DNA of 64,000 nucleotides from an uncultured Lachnospiraceae bacterium (GTDB taxonomy: Bacteria > Bacillota > Clostridia > Lachnospirales > Lachnospiraceae), in NCBI GenBank assembly GCA_900550235.1, contig URRQ01000003.1:31927-95926 (forward strand), in the 5' to 3' direction. The notes under the pieces are model-generated. The model worked only from the letters and a program-made list of their open reading frames with translations. It ran no database searches and was not told the origin of the DNA. Positions within the stretch are counted from its first letter, which is position 1, and every line of letters begins with the position of its first letter. Shown here in pieces: positions 43,200-51,785 of the stretch. Both the position numbers and the translations under genes were made by a program.

Positions 43200-44906
43200 A
43201 TGGATATCAAAGAACTGGCTTTTAATATTACAATGAATATTTGCCTTTTGTCTGTTATAGCGGCAACATTATCGAAAATAAAGTTTATACAGGAATTGAT
43301 TTTGCAGGAAAAAAGGAAGTTCAAGGGTGATTTTCTTTTATCTGTTGTGTTTGGAAGCATTATTACAGTTGCAACATATACAGGGACAATGATCGGCGAT
43401 TATAATATGAATACCAAGGTAATCGGAGCGCTTGCAGCTGGTTTGCTGGGAGGTCCGCTTGTAGGGATTTACTCTTCGCTTCTTGGTTGCATTTATGTGT
43501 ATTTCTTCTCGCCTCATCCTGCGTTTGCGCTCCCTTCAGCATATGCGCTTTTGTTGGTTGGAATGCTGGGAGGAGGATTTTATCCGTATTTTCAGCGGGG
43601 AAAGTGGAAATATAAAGACTTATTTATTTTGACTTGTTTTGCGGAAATAGTAGAGATGATTTGCTTACTGCGCTCTTCGATGTCTGTGCAAGTTGCGTTG
43701 GAAACGGTTCTCGAGATCAGTATACCGATGATTCTTTTGAATTCGATCGGAATGTTAATCTTTATATCCAGTTTTAATACAGTGTTTGTCTGTCAAGAAT
43801 TGGAAAGTACAAAACAGTTGCAAAGGGCGTCTGCTCTGGCTAAAAAGTGTCTTCCACTCTTAAAAGAAGGATTACATCGAAAAGAGAATATAGAAAAGAT
43901 GGCCAGGGAGATTATGGAAGGAACGGACTGGGTAGGCGTTATGATTACGGATGAGACAACCGTATTGGAGTGGCAGCAAAAAGATATGAAGTTCCAGCCA
44001 AAAGAATCTATTACATTCCCTTCTGTAGCGGAGAAGGCGATGAATAGTGGAAAGATGGCGATGCTATATAGTGTTCCAAAGAATGATCCCTGGTATGATT
44101 GGATTGGGGAATATTCTATTTTAGCAGAACCATTTATGATTAATGATACAGCAATAGGGTGTCTTCTCGTATGGGTAAAGAAGCAGTTTGTGTTCCACCA
44201 AAGTGATGTAGAACTGTTGCACAACTTTGGACTTTTGGCGTCTTCGCAGTTGGCGATGGAAAAATTAGAAAAACAGGTGCAGATGCGTCAGAAAGCAGAA
44301 TTTCAAGCTTTACAGTTTCAGGTAAATCCACATTTCCTTTTCAATGCATTGAATACCATTTCCAGCGTATGCAGAGAAAATCCTACAAGAGCCAGAGAAT
44401 TACTTCTTACATTAGCAGAATATTTCCGATACAATCTTGGAAGCGGAGCGTATATGGTACCGCTGGAAGAAGAACTGGAACATGTGCAGGATTATTTGGA
44501 GATTGAAAAAGCGCGTTTTGAAAAAAATTTAATCGTAACATATGAATTAGAAGAAGATATGAGTATTTTAATTCCAACCTTGATCCTTCAGCCAATTGTA
44601 GAGAATGCAGTTCGACATGGAAGAAGTATGGATGGAAAACGAGTAGTTATGATTACGGTAACGAACGAATCCGAATGCTTTACAGTCAAAGTTAGGGATA
44701 AAGGAGTCGGTTTCCCGGCAGAAGTGTTACGGAAACTGGAAGCCGGAGAAGAAATCGGAAAAAGTATTGGACTTACCAATGTCCATAAAAGGATGAAAAA
44801 TATCTATGGAGAGCAGAATGGACTTCACATTGAAAATATGGAAGATGGAGGAAGTTGTGTGACAATGAGATTCATGAAAGGAACGGTGAAAAAGGAATGG
44901 CGATAA
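43200..44906 (+). CDS. LytS-family sensor histidine kinase
   Basis: 568 residues. About six membrane helices in the first ~195 residues form a 5TM-5TMR_LYT sensor (NTKVIGALAAGLLGGPLVGI). A GAF-like domain follows, then the His_kinase motif FQVNPHFLFNALNTIS around residues 365-385 with the phospho-accepting histidine. The HATPase region has QPIVENAVRHG and GVGFP. It pairs with the LytTR regulator that overlaps its end, and probably senses a small carboxylate or peptide taken up by the neighbouring symporter. Confidence 0.9.
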   Translation: MDIKELAFNITMNICLLSVIAATLSKIKFIQELILQEKRKFKGDFLLSVVFGSIITVATYTGTMIGDYNMNTKVIGALAAGLLGGPLVGIYSSLLGCIYVYFFSPHPAFALPSAYALLLVGMLGGGFYPYFQRGKWKYKDLFILTCFAEIVEMICLLRSSMSVQVALETVLEISIPMILLNSIGMLIFISSFNTVFVCQELESTKQLQRASALAKKCLPLLKEGLHRKENIEKMAREIMEGTDWVGVMITDETTVLEWQQKDMKFQPKESITFPSVAEKAMNSGKMAMLYSVPKNDPWYDWIGEYSILAEPFMINDTAIGCLLVWVKKQFVFHQSDVELLHNFGLLASSQLAMEKLEKQVQMRQKAEFQALQFQVNPHFLFNALNTISSVCRENPTRARELLLTLAEYFRYNLGSGAYMVPLEEELEHVQDYLEIEKARFEKNLIVTYELEEDMSILIPTLILQPIVENAVRHGRSMDGKRVVMITVTNESECFTVKVRDKGVGFPAEVLRKLEAGEEIGKSIGLTNVHKRMKNIYGEQNGLHIENMEDGGSCVTMRFMKGTVKKEWR

Positions 44907-45640
44907 GAATCGCAATCGCAGATGATGAACGTCCGGCAAGAAGCGAAATGATACATCAGCTCCAGGAATTGATTGCTGATGTGGAGATACTGGAAGCAGA
45001 TTCCGGAGCGGCAGTATTGGATCTTGTTACGGAGCAGGATGTCGATTTATTGTTTTTAGATATTAATCTGGGAGATATCCAAGGAACGCATCTTGTCAAA
45101 GTATTAAAAAGAATCCGGCCAAATATGAAAGTTGTATTTGTAACGGCGTATTCGGAATATGCTGTAGAGGCTTTTGAATTAGAAGTCAATGATTATATTA
45201 TGAAACCATTTAGCCCGAAACGTTTAAAAAGAGTGTTAGATAAGTGTCTTAGAAAAGAACAAAAAGAACAGCAGGTATCGGAAGAATTTCCAATCGAAGA
45301 GGCAGAACTTCGAAGGCTTGCTATCAGTTGTGAAGGAAAAACTGTGTTTGAAGATATTCGTGATATTGTGTTTATAGAGACATGTAACAGAGGATGTACA
45401 ATCCATGTAAAAGGAAAAGAGTATTACGAGGGAAAGACAATTGGGGAGTACGAGAAAAAGTTAGAAGGGAAACGTTTTTTCCGTTGTCAGAAAAGTTATT
45501 TGATTAACTTGGATCAAGTAAAAGAGGTATTCCCTTGGAAAAATAGTGCATTTGGAATTCGAATGAATGGCTATGAATCTGAGATTCTTCCGGTAGCAAG
45601 AGATAAAATGAAGATGATTCGTCATCTTCTAGGCTTGTAG
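44897..45640 (+). CDS. LytTR-family response regulator
   Basis: 247 residues. The receiver domain has acidic IADDERPARSEM, the phospho-accepting Asp in LLFLDINLGDIQG, and YIMKPF with the conserved Lys. A LytTR DNA-binding domain follows (GCTIHVKGKEYYEGKTIGEY; FRCQKSYLINLDQVKEVFP). It overlaps the kinase gene by 10 bp, so the two are translationally coupled. The 21-bp-period repeats at 41662 are its likely target. Confidence 0.92.
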   Translation: MAIRIAIADDERPARSEMIHQLQELIADVEILEADSGAAVLDLVTEQDVDLLFLDINLGDIQGTHLVKVLKRIRPNMKVVFVTAYSEYAVEAFELEVNDYIMKPFSPKRLKRVLDKCLRKEQKEQQVSEEFPIEEAELRRLAISCEGKTVFEDIRDIVFIETCNRGCTIHVKGKEYYEGKTIGEYEKKLEGKRFFRCQKSYLINLDQVKEVFPWKNSAFGIRMNGYESEILPVARDKMKMIRHLLGL

Positions 45641-45641
45641 A

Positions 45642-45693
45642 AAAGAGGGTTTGGCATTGTGAATAAAAAACATGCGAAACCCTCTTTCTTTTT
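45642..45693 (+). terminator. Terminator of the two-component operon
   Basis: AAAGAGGGTTT (45642-45652) pairs with AAACCCTCTTT (45677-45687), with a 24-nt apical part that can add GCAT/ATGC pairs. CTTTTT follows. Confidence 0.78.
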
Positions 45694-45699
45694 ATAAAA

Positions 45700-45719
45700 A
45701 CATGTGTCTTGTCACATGT
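45700..45719 (+). promoter_or_regulatory. NiaR operator candidate over the nadA -35 box
   Basis: ACATGTG (45700-45706) and CACATGT (45713-45719) are exact inverted 7-mers with a 6-bp centre. They overlap the -35 of the nadABC-niaR promoter. The operon encodes NiaR, whose known role is NAD-biosynthesis repression with niacin. Confidence 0.7.
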
Positions 45720-45737
45720 AAAAACGAGTGTTATAAT
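45709..45737 (+). promoter_or_regulatory. Sigma-A promoter of the nadABC-niaR operon
   Basis: TTGTCA (45709-45714) and TATAAT (45732-45737) have 17-bp spacing, about 30 bp before the nadA start. Confidence 0.88.
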
Positions 45738-45767
45738 TGTGTAAGCTGATACAAGGAGAGGAAAATC

Positions 45768-46673
45768 ATGGAGATTGTAGAAAAGATAAAAAAATTAAAA
45801 GAAGAGAAGAATGCAGTTATACTGGCACATTATTATGTGGAACCGGAAATACAGGAGAATGCAGATTATATTGGGGATTCCTTCTATCTGAGTAAGATTG
45901 CAGTAGGGTTGAAAGAACAGACCATTGTATTTTGCGGTGTGTCCTTCATGGGAGAGAGCGCGAAGATTTTGAATCCAAATAAAACGGTATTGATGCCGGA
46001 TCTGTCAGCAGATTGTGCGATGGCACATATGGCAGATGCTGAGACAATTCAAAAAATGCGTGATACATATGAGGATTTGGCAGTCGTATGTTACATCAAT
46101 TCTACCACAGAATTAAAGCAGCATTCCGACGTGTGCGTGACATCGGCAAATGCAGTTAAAATCGTGAAAGCGCTGCCGAATAAAAATATATTCTTCATTC
46201 CGGATAAGAATTTGGCACGCTTTGTTGCAGAACAGGTTCCGGAGAAGAACTTTGTATTTAACAAAGGATTTTGTCCAATACATGATAAGCTATGTTTGGA
46301 AGAAGTGTTGAAAGCAAAAGAAGAACATCCGGAGGCAGAGATTTTGACACACCCGGAATGTGCGCAGGCAGTTTGTGAAATATCGGATTATATCGGAAGT
46401 ACTTCCGGGATTATCAATTATGCAGGAAAAAGTGACAAAAAAGAATTCATTATCTGTACGGAAAACGGAGTGCGTTATGAACTTGAGAAGGAAAATCCGG
46501 AGAAGAAATTTTATTTTACCAAAACAGAGCCGATATGTTTGGATATGAAACGGATTACATTAGAGAAAATAGCGCACGTTTTGGAAACTGGTGAAAATGA
46601 AGTTCATGTGACAGAAGAGCTTCGTGAAAAGTCGGGAAAAGCATTGTCCAGAATGTTGGAACTGGCAAAATAA
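45768..46673 (+). CDS. nadA: Quinolinate synthase NadA
   Basis: 301 residues. It condenses iminoaspartate and dihydroxyacetone phosphate to quinolinate using a [4Fe-4S] cluster. Visible are AHYYVEPEIQENADYIGDS, CGVSFMGESAKIL, DLSADCAMA and HPECAQAVCEISDYIGSTSG with the conserved cysteines. It is the first gene of nadA-nadB-nadC-niaR and makes de novo NAD with NadB and NadC. Confidence 0.95.
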   Translation: MEIVEKIKKLKEEKNAVILAHYYVEPEIQENADYIGDSFYLSKIAVGLKEQTIVFCGVSFMGESAKILNPNKTVLMPDLSADCAMAHMADAETIQKMRDTYEDLAVVCYINSTTELKQHSDVCVTSANAVKIVKALPNKNIFFIPDKNLARFVAEQVPEKNFVFNKGFCPIHDKLCLEEVLKAKEEHPEAEILTHPECAQAVCEISDYIGSTSGIINYAGKSDKKEFIICTENGVRYELEKENPEKKFYFTKTEPICLDMKRITLEKIAHVLETGENEVHVTEELREKSGKALSRMLELAK

Positions 46674-46691
46674 TTTTGGAGGAATGGGAAA

Positions 46692-47849
46692 ATGGAATTA
46701 CAGGCTGATGTAGTCATTGTCGGTACAGGAGTAGCCGGATTGTTCGCTGCATTATCGTTACCACGAGAGAAAAAGATTATGATGTTGACAAAGTCAGATG
46801 CAGAAAGCAGCGACTCTTTTCTTGCACAGGGAGGAATCTGTGTTATGAGAGACGAGAATGATTATGATGATTTTATGGAAGATACCATGAAAGCAGGACA
46901 CTATGAGAATCGGAAAGAATCGGTAGATATTATGATAAAAGGTTCTAGAGAAGTAATTGATGATTTGATCGCTTATGGTGTGGAATTCGAAAGAAAAAAC
47001 GGAGAGCTTGCTTATACAAAAGAAGGCGCACATTCGAAGCCGAGAATCTTGTTTCATAAAGATATCACCGGAAAAGAGATTACAAGTAAGCTGTTAGATC
47101 GGGTCAGAGAGCTTGAAAATGTTGTGATCTACGAATATACAACGATGACAGATATTATCGAAGAACAGGGAGAGTGCGTTGGAGTTCGCGCGGAGAATGA
47201 AAAGGGAGCATTGGAGATTTTTGCAAAGGATACGATTTGGGCAACCGGTGGAATCGGCGGAAGATATACACATTCCACAAACTATCCACATCTGACAGGA
47301 GATGCTCTTGAGATTGCGAAAAAGCATGGAATTCGTTTGGAACATTTGGATTATGTGCAGATCCATCCAACGACCTTGTATTCCAAGAAACCGGGACGTA
47401 GATTTTTAATCTCGGAATCTGTCAGAGGAGAAGGAGCTGTACTTTATAATAAAGACAAAGAACGCTTTGTAAATGAATTGTTGCCAAGAGACGTAGTATC
47501 AAAAGCAATTCATGAACAGATGGAAAAAGACGGGACAGATCATGTGTGGCTTTCCATGGAACACATTCCAAATGAAATGATCCTGGAACATTTCCCGAAT
47601 ATTTATAAGAGATGTCTGGAAGAAGGATATGATGTGATGAAAGAATGTATTCCGGTTGTTCCGGCGCAACACTATTTTATGGGAGGCGTTTGGGTAGATT
47701 CGGATAGCCATACTTCTATGGGGCATTTGTATGCAGCAGGCGAGACAAGCTGTAATGGTGTACATGGGAAAAACAGACTTGCAAGCAATTCTTTGTTGGA
47801 AAGTATCGTATTTGCAAAACGTGCGGCAAAAAAGATTCAGGAAGGTTAA
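46692..47849 (+). CDS. nadB: L-aspartate oxidase NadB, short form
   Basis: 385 residues. The FAD-binding GTGVAGLFAALSLP opens the protein. SDSFLAQGGICVM, YVQIHPTTLY, SVRGEGAVLYN and CNGVHGKNRLASNSLLE are NadB/SdhA-family signatures. It oxidises aspartate to iminoaspartate, using fumarate in anaerobes. It ends just after AKRAAKKIQEG, so the ~150-residue C-terminal helical domain of typical NadB (~530 residues) is absent; short forms are common in Clostridia. It lies 18 bp after nadA. Confidence 0.94.
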   Translation: MELQADVVIVGTGVAGLFAALSLPREKKIMMLTKSDAESSDSFLAQGGICVMRDENDYDDFMEDTMKAGHYENRKESVDIMIKGSREVIDDLIAYGVEFERKNGELAYTKEGAHSKPRILFHKDITGKEITSKLLDRVRELENVVIYEYTTMTDIIEEQGECVGVRAENEKGALEIFAKDTIWATGGIGGRYTHSTNYPHLTGDALEIAKKHGIRLEHLDYVQIHPTTLYSKKPGRRFLISESVRGEGAVLYNKDKERFVNELLPRDVVSKAIHEQMEKDGTDHVWLSMEHIPNEMILEHFPNIYKRCLEEGYDVMKECIPVVPAQHYFMGGVWVDSDSHTSMGHLYAAGETSCNGVHGKNRLASNSLLESIVFAKRAAKKIQEG

Positions 47850-47867
47850 GGAAAAGGAGACAAACTT

Positions 47868-48722
47868 ATGAATAGAATTACAATGGAATTACAAGCAGAT
47901 GAATTGATTAAATTGGCGCTGAGAGAGGATATTTCCAGTGAAGATGTGACAACGAATTCTGTAATGAAAGAAGCAGTAAAAGGGGAAGTAGAACTGATCT
48001 GTAAACAGGACGGAGTGATTGCAGGCTTAGATGTGTTCAAAAGAGTGTTTGAGCTTTTAGATGATACGGTGGAAGTCGAGCTTTATTGCAAGGACGGAGA
48101 TGAAGTAAAAAATAAACAGTTGATGGGAAAAGTGACAGGAGATATCCGTGTATTGTTATCCGGAGAACGTGTTGCTTTGAATTATTTACAGAGAATGAGT
48201 GGAATTGCAACATACACACGCTCTGTGGCAGCATTACTGGAAGGAACCAAGACAAAACTTTTGGATACGAGAAAGACAACACCGAATATGCGTATTTTTG
48301 AAAAATATGCTGTGCGCGTCGGAGGAGGATTTAATCACAGATACAATTTGTCGGATGGAGTTCTCTTGAAGGATAATCATATCGGCGCTGCAGGAAGCGT
48401 TACAAAGGCAGTGCAGATGGCAAAAGAGTATGCGCCGTTTGTTCGTAAGATTGAAATTGAAGTTGAGAACCTTGAGATGGTGAAAGAAGCGGTAGAAGCA
48501 GGCGCTGATATTATCATGCTCGATAATATGTCACCGGAAGAGATGAGACAGGCAGTTGAGCTGATTGCAGGACGTGCAGAGACAGAATGCTCCGGAAATG
48601 TGACAAAAGAGAATATCAGCAACGTTACTGCAGTAGGAGTAGACTATATCTCCAGTGGAGCGTTGACTCATTCTGCTCCGATACTTGACATTTCATTAAA
48701 AAACCTTCATTCTATAGAATAA
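47868..48722 (+). CDS. nadC: Nicotinate-nucleotide pyrophosphorylase (carboxylating) NadC
   Basis: 284 residues, full length. It converts quinolinate and PRPP to nicotinate mononucleotide. RVALNYLQRMSGIAT, DTRKTTPNMR, KYAVRVGGGFNHRYNL, DGVLLKDNHIG and the C-terminal DYISSGALTHS are family motifs. It is third in the operon with an AAAGGAG site. Confidence 0.96.
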   Translation: MNRITMELQADELIKLALREDISSEDVTTNSVMKEAVKGEVELICKQDGVIAGLDVFKRVFELLDDTVEVELYCKDGDEVKNKQLMGKVTGDIRVLLSGERVALNYLQRMSGIATYTRSVAALLEGTKTKLLDTRKTTPNMRIFEKYAVRVGGGFNHRYNLSDGVLLKDNHIGAAGSVTKAVQMAKEYAPFVRKIEIEVENLEMVKEAVEAGADIIMLDNMSPEEMRQAVELIAGRAETECSGNVTKENISNVTAVGVDYISSGALTHSAPILDISLKNLHSIE

Positions 48723-48757
48723 AGGGACACGGTTTTACCGGAAAAGGGAGGAAGTGC

Positions 48758-49270
48758 ATGCCTATGACAGGTTCGGAAAGAAGAGAGGCAATCGTAAAAC
48801 AGATTCAGGAGAGTAACAATCCCATTCCTGCAAAGAAGCTGGCTGCGGATTATGACGTAAGCCGTCAGGTCATTGTACAGGATATTGCCTTGATTCGTGC
48901 GGCAGGATATGATATCATTTCTACGAATCGAGGGTATATTTTGAACGAACCGAAGACTGTAAGCAGAGTCTTCAAGGTGCACCATACTGACGAACAGCTT
49001 GAGGAAGAATTGTATGCAATTGTAGATCTGGGTGGCTGTGTGGATAATGTAATGGTAAATCACAGAGTGTATGGACATATGGAGGTATCACTCATGATAC
49101 ACTCCAGAAGACAGGTGGGAGAATTTCTGGAAGATATCAGAAATGGGAAATCCAGTCCACTAAAAAACATCACGTCTAATTATCATTATCATAAAGTGAG
49201 CGCAGATAGTGAACAGACATTAAATCTGATAGAAGAAGATTTGAAAAAAAGAGGATTCCTGGTAGCATAA
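48758..49270 (+). CDS. niaR: Niacin-responsive NAD biosynthesis repressor NiaR
   Basis: 170 residues. The N-terminal HTH_11 (ERREAIVKQIQES, then LAADYDVSRQVIVQDIALIR) is followed by a 3H domain with its three-histidine metal/niacin region (MVNHRVYGHMEV, MIHSRRQ, NYHYHKVS). It represses NAD genes when niacin is available and probably binds the inverted repeat at 45700. The start is ATG 48758 or 48764; GGGAGG fits both. It is the last gene of nadABC-niaR. Confidence 0.93.
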   Translation: MPMTGSERREAIVKQIQESNNPIPAKKLAADYDVSRQVIVQDIALIRAAGYDIISTNRGYILNEPKTVSRVFKVHHTDEQLEEELYAIVDLGGCVDNVMVNHRVYGHMEVSLMIHSRRQVGEFLEDIRNGKSSPLKNITSNYHYHKVSADSEQTLNLIEEDLKKRGFLVA

Positions 49271-49285
49271 CCGGGAATCCTTTTT
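49252..49285 (+). terminator. Terminator overlapping the niaR 3' end
   Basis: A 12-bp stem (49252-49263 with 49270-49281, one T-G pair) starts inside the last codons of niaR and ends in T5. Confidence 0.8.
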
Positions 49286-49319
49286 GAGATAGGAAGGGGA
49301 GAACAGAACGTTGATCTCC

Positions 49320-49790
49320 TTATTCTTTACACACATCTACCCACTCTACGGCATGGGATAACTGTTCCAAGTCATCACAAGTAAGTTCGATTGCAGAATT
49401 GGAACTTCCTGCTGCAGGGAATACGGTATCAAATCGTTTCATAGAAAGATCCAAATATGTTTTAGTGCCTTCCGGATTGGCAAATGGACAGACGCCGCCT
49501 ACAGCATGCCCTGTCAGTCGTTCTGCGTCTTCGAGGGAGAGCATTTTTGCTTTCAATCCAAATGTATGTCGGAATTTTTTGTTGTCGATTTTCATATCTC
49601 CGGCGGTAACAACGAGAAAAGCATGTTCACCATTTTTTTCATAAAAGGAGAGTGTTTTTGCAATTCTTGCAGGTTCCACACCAACCGCAATTGCCGCTAA
49701 CTCTACGGTTGCACTGGAAGTGTCAAATTCCAGGATGTCCTCCTCACGATTGTATTGTTTCAAATATTCTCTTACTTTTTCAATAGCCAT
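49320..49790 (-). CDS. YbaK/EbsC-family aminoacyl-tRNA deacylase
   Basis: 156 residues. Typical YbaK features are AAIAVGVEPARIAKTLSF, AGDMKIDNKKFRHTFG, the TGHAVGGVCPFA motif and VEWVDVCK at the end. These proteins clear mischarged Cys-tRNA-Pro or related products. It is transcribed from a promoter that overlaps that of the divergent DUF1847 gene. Confidence 0.9.
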   Translation of the reverse strand: MAIEKVREYLKQYNREEDILEFDTSSATVELAAIAVGVEPARIAKTLSFYEKNGEHAFLVVTAGDMKIDNKKFRHTFGLKAKMLSLEDAERLTGHAVGGVCPFANPEGTKTYLDLSMKRFDTVFPAAGSSNSAIELTCDDLEQLSHAVEWVDVCKE

Positions 49791-49843
49791 AGTAGTTTTC
49801 TTCCTTATTTATTTGACAGTCATAGAGGAATCTGTCTGTTTTT

Positions 49844-49872
49844 ACTATACGACAAATTGAAAAACACGTCAA
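49844..49872 (-). promoter_or_regulatory. Sigma-A promoter of the YbaK-family gene
   Basis: On the minus strand, TTGACG (complement of 49867-49872) and TATAGT (complement of 49844-49849) have 17-bp spacing. Confidence 0.8.
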
Positions 49873-49885
49873 TACGAGGTATAAT
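49857..49885 (+). promoter_or_regulatory. Sigma-A promoter of the DUF1847 gene
   Basis: TTGAAA (49857-49862) and TATAAT (49880-49885) have 17-bp spacing. Its -35 lies within the spacer of the divergent promoter, and vice versa. Confidence 0.85.
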
Positions 49886-49942
49886 AGTTGCATATGCAGA
49901 TCACTTGATAAGAGTAAAATGAATGGAGAAAAGGAGAATACT

Positions 49943-50566
49943 ATGGATGCAAAATTAAGCTGTATTGATTGTGCAGTCAAAAACTGTGATAAAATGGATA
50001 AGACATTTCCGGAATTCTGTCTTACAACAAATATGGACACGGAAGTATTAAATGAAGCGATGGAGCTTTATAAGGATGAAGAGAATCATAAAGTGACGGT
50101 TGCCGCTGCAACGGTAGAGACAGATTATTATTGTCAGATGACAAGAGTGGAAGAAATCGCTGAGTTTGCAAAAAGAATGGGATATAAGAAAATCGGGATT
50201 GCCACTTGTGTAGGTCTTTTGGCAGAAGCCAGAACGGCAGCAAAGATTTTCCGTCATAAAGGTTTTGAAGTGTTTGGAGTTGCATGTAAAGCAGGAGCGC
50301 AGCCAAAAGCAAACGGTGGAATTCCAAAAGAGTGTGAGAAGATTGGTCCGAATATGTGCAACCCGATTTTACAGGCAAAACTGTTGAACCATGAAAAGAC
50401 AGATTTCAATGTTGTAATTGGCTTATGTGTAGGACATGACAGTATGTTTTATAAATACTCAGATGCTCTTTGTACAACATTGGTTACAAAAGACCGAGTA
50501 TTGGGTCACAATCCGGTGGCAGCTCTTTATCAGGCAGATTCTTATTATTCAAAATTATTAAAATAA
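49943..50566 (+). CDS. DUF1847 cysteine-rich protein, probably metal-binding
   Basis: 207 residues of unknown function. DUF1847 proteins have many cysteines. Here LSCIDCAVKNCDK (CX2CX4C) is at the N-terminus, with single cysteines in DYYCQM, GIATCVGL, GVACKAG, PKECEK, NMCNPI and GLCVGHD. A metal or Fe-S site is likely. The GLCVGHDSMF and TLVTKDRVLGHNPVAALY segments are family landmarks. The start is the ATG at 49943, with AAGGAG upstream of it. Confidence 0.85.
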   Translation: MDAKLSCIDCAVKNCDKMDKTFPEFCLTTNMDTEVLNEAMELYKDEENHKVTVAAATVETDYYCQMTRVEEIAEFAKRMGYKKIGIATCVGLLAEARTAAKIFRHKGFEVFGVACKAGAQPKANGGIPKECEKIGPNMCNPILQAKLLNHEKTDFNVVIGLCVGHDSMFYKYSDALCTTLVTKDRVLGHNPVAALYQADSYYSKLLK

Positions 50567-50578
50567 CAGTTGGAGGAA

Positions 50579-50710
50579 ATGCTTCTTTTTGTTTATTGCC
50601 TAAGTGGTGCGAGAGCAGGAAGAGCAGTAGCATTTCTGCAAAAAACAGGTTATGAAGCAGTAAATATTGGTGGAATTTCGAATTATAAAGGTACATTGGT
50701 GCGAGACTAG
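50579..50710 (+). pseudogene. Rhodanese-domain remnant (C-terminal half)
   Basis: A 43-codon open frame reads MLLFVYCLSGARAGRAVAFL and continues ...TGYEAVNIGGISNYKG. This matches the catalytic-loop half of a rhodanese, with the active-site Cys and CXXGXR-like loop. The N-terminal half of the ~100-residue domain is missing, since upstream is the DUF1847 stop. GGAGG lies only two bases before the ATG. It is best read as a deletion remnant rather than a working gene, though a mini-protein is not excluded. Confidence 0.72.
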
Positions 50711-50728
50711 AAAGAGGAGATTATAGAC

Positions 50729-51601
50729 ATGTTTCAGATTGAAAATGAAGAATTAGTATTAAAAATTGCTTCGTTAGGAGCAGAGATGAAATCACTTGTA
50801 GATAAACAGACAGGACAGGAATATCTTTGGCACGCAGACCCGGCATATTGGGGAAGAACGTCACCGATTCTTTTTCCGTTTGTTGGAGGATGCAAGAACA
50901 ATGAAATGAGTTATGAAGGAGAGACATACCCGGTACCGAAACATGGTTTCGCAAGAAATATGGAGTTTGATTTGATTTCGAGGTCAGAACATGAGATATG
51001 GTTTGCATTTACATCGAATGAAGAAACATTAAAAGAGTATCCGTTTCACTTTTGTTTGTCCATAGGGTATCGTATGGAAGGAAAGAAGGTTCAGGTGATG
51101 TGGAAAGTGGAGAATACAGACAAGAAAAAGATGTGTTTTTCTATCGGAGGTCACCCGGCGTTTAATTGTCCGATTCATGCAGATGAGAATCAAACGGATT
51201 ATAAGATTGCGTTTGATGTAGAAAATAATCTGCAAAATAGTCTGATTGCTGCGGATGGTTTGTTAGCTGAAGATCAAGTAGAATTAGAACTTCAAGATGG
51301 GAAACTGGCCATTACAGAGCATTTGTTTGACAATGATGCTTTGGTGATTGAAAATGAGCAGGTGCATAAAGTTGGTTTTGTAACACCGTCAGGAAAAGAA
51401 TATGTATCAGTAGAATTTGATGCTCCGGTTGTTGGAATTTGGTCTCCGGCAGGAAAATGTGCGCCATTTATCTGTATCGAACCGTGGTATGGAAGATGTG
51501 ATCGAAGTAATTTTACCGGAACATTGGAAGAGCGCGAGTATGGAAATGAATTGAATCCAGGAGAATCATTTGAAAAATCTTATACGATTACAGTTGCATA
51601 G
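50729..51601 (+). CDS. Aldose 1-epimerase family protein (LacX-like)
   Basis: 290 residues. It is a galactose-mutarotase-like beta-sandwich of the LacX/YihR-type branch. LASLGAEMKSLVDKQTG, YLWHADPAYWGRTSPILFP, GGHPAFNCP and IEPWYGRCD carry the conserved histidines and acidic residues. It interconverts sugar anomers or sugar phosphates; the substrate is unknown. It has an AGAGGAG site and its own terminator. Confidence 0.85.
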   Translation: MFQIENEELVLKIASLGAEMKSLVDKQTGQEYLWHADPAYWGRTSPILFPFVGGCKNNEMSYEGETYPVPKHGFARNMEFDLISRSEHEIWFAFTSNEETLKEYPFHFCLSIGYRMEGKKVQVMWKVENTDKKKMCFSIGGHPAFNCPIHADENQTDYKIAFDVENNLQNSLIAADGLLAEDQVELELQDGKLAITEHLFDNDALVIENEQVHKVGFVTPSGKEYVSVEFDAPVVGIWSPAGKCAPFICIEPWYGRCDRSNFTGTLEEREYGNELNPGESFEKSYTITVA

Positions 51602-51611
51602 ATAAAGAAAA

Positions 51612-51650
51612 AAGAATTTCGGTATGTTGCCGGAATTCTTTTTTCTTTTT
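51612..51650 (+). terminator. Terminator of the epimerase gene
   Basis: An 11-bp stem (51612-51622 with 51630-51640, one T-G) is followed by a T-rich run of about ten bases. Confidence 0.88.
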
Positions 51651-51660
51651 GACTGTAAAG

Positions 51661-51669
51661 TGGTATAAT
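51661..51669 (+). promoter_or_regulatory. Extended -10 promoter of the HD-hydrolase operon
   Basis: TGG plus TATAAT (51664-51669) forms an extended -10. No -35 is clear. The leader to the GTG start is about 110 nt with no obvious structure. Confidence 0.5.
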
Positions 51670-51785
51670 GTTTGATAAGAAAATCGTTTTTACATATATT
51701 TTACCAAGCCCTTACATAGGCGATACACTTGCAGGATATACTATATAAGGTTATGACAAAATTTTGTATATGGGAGGAATTATTC

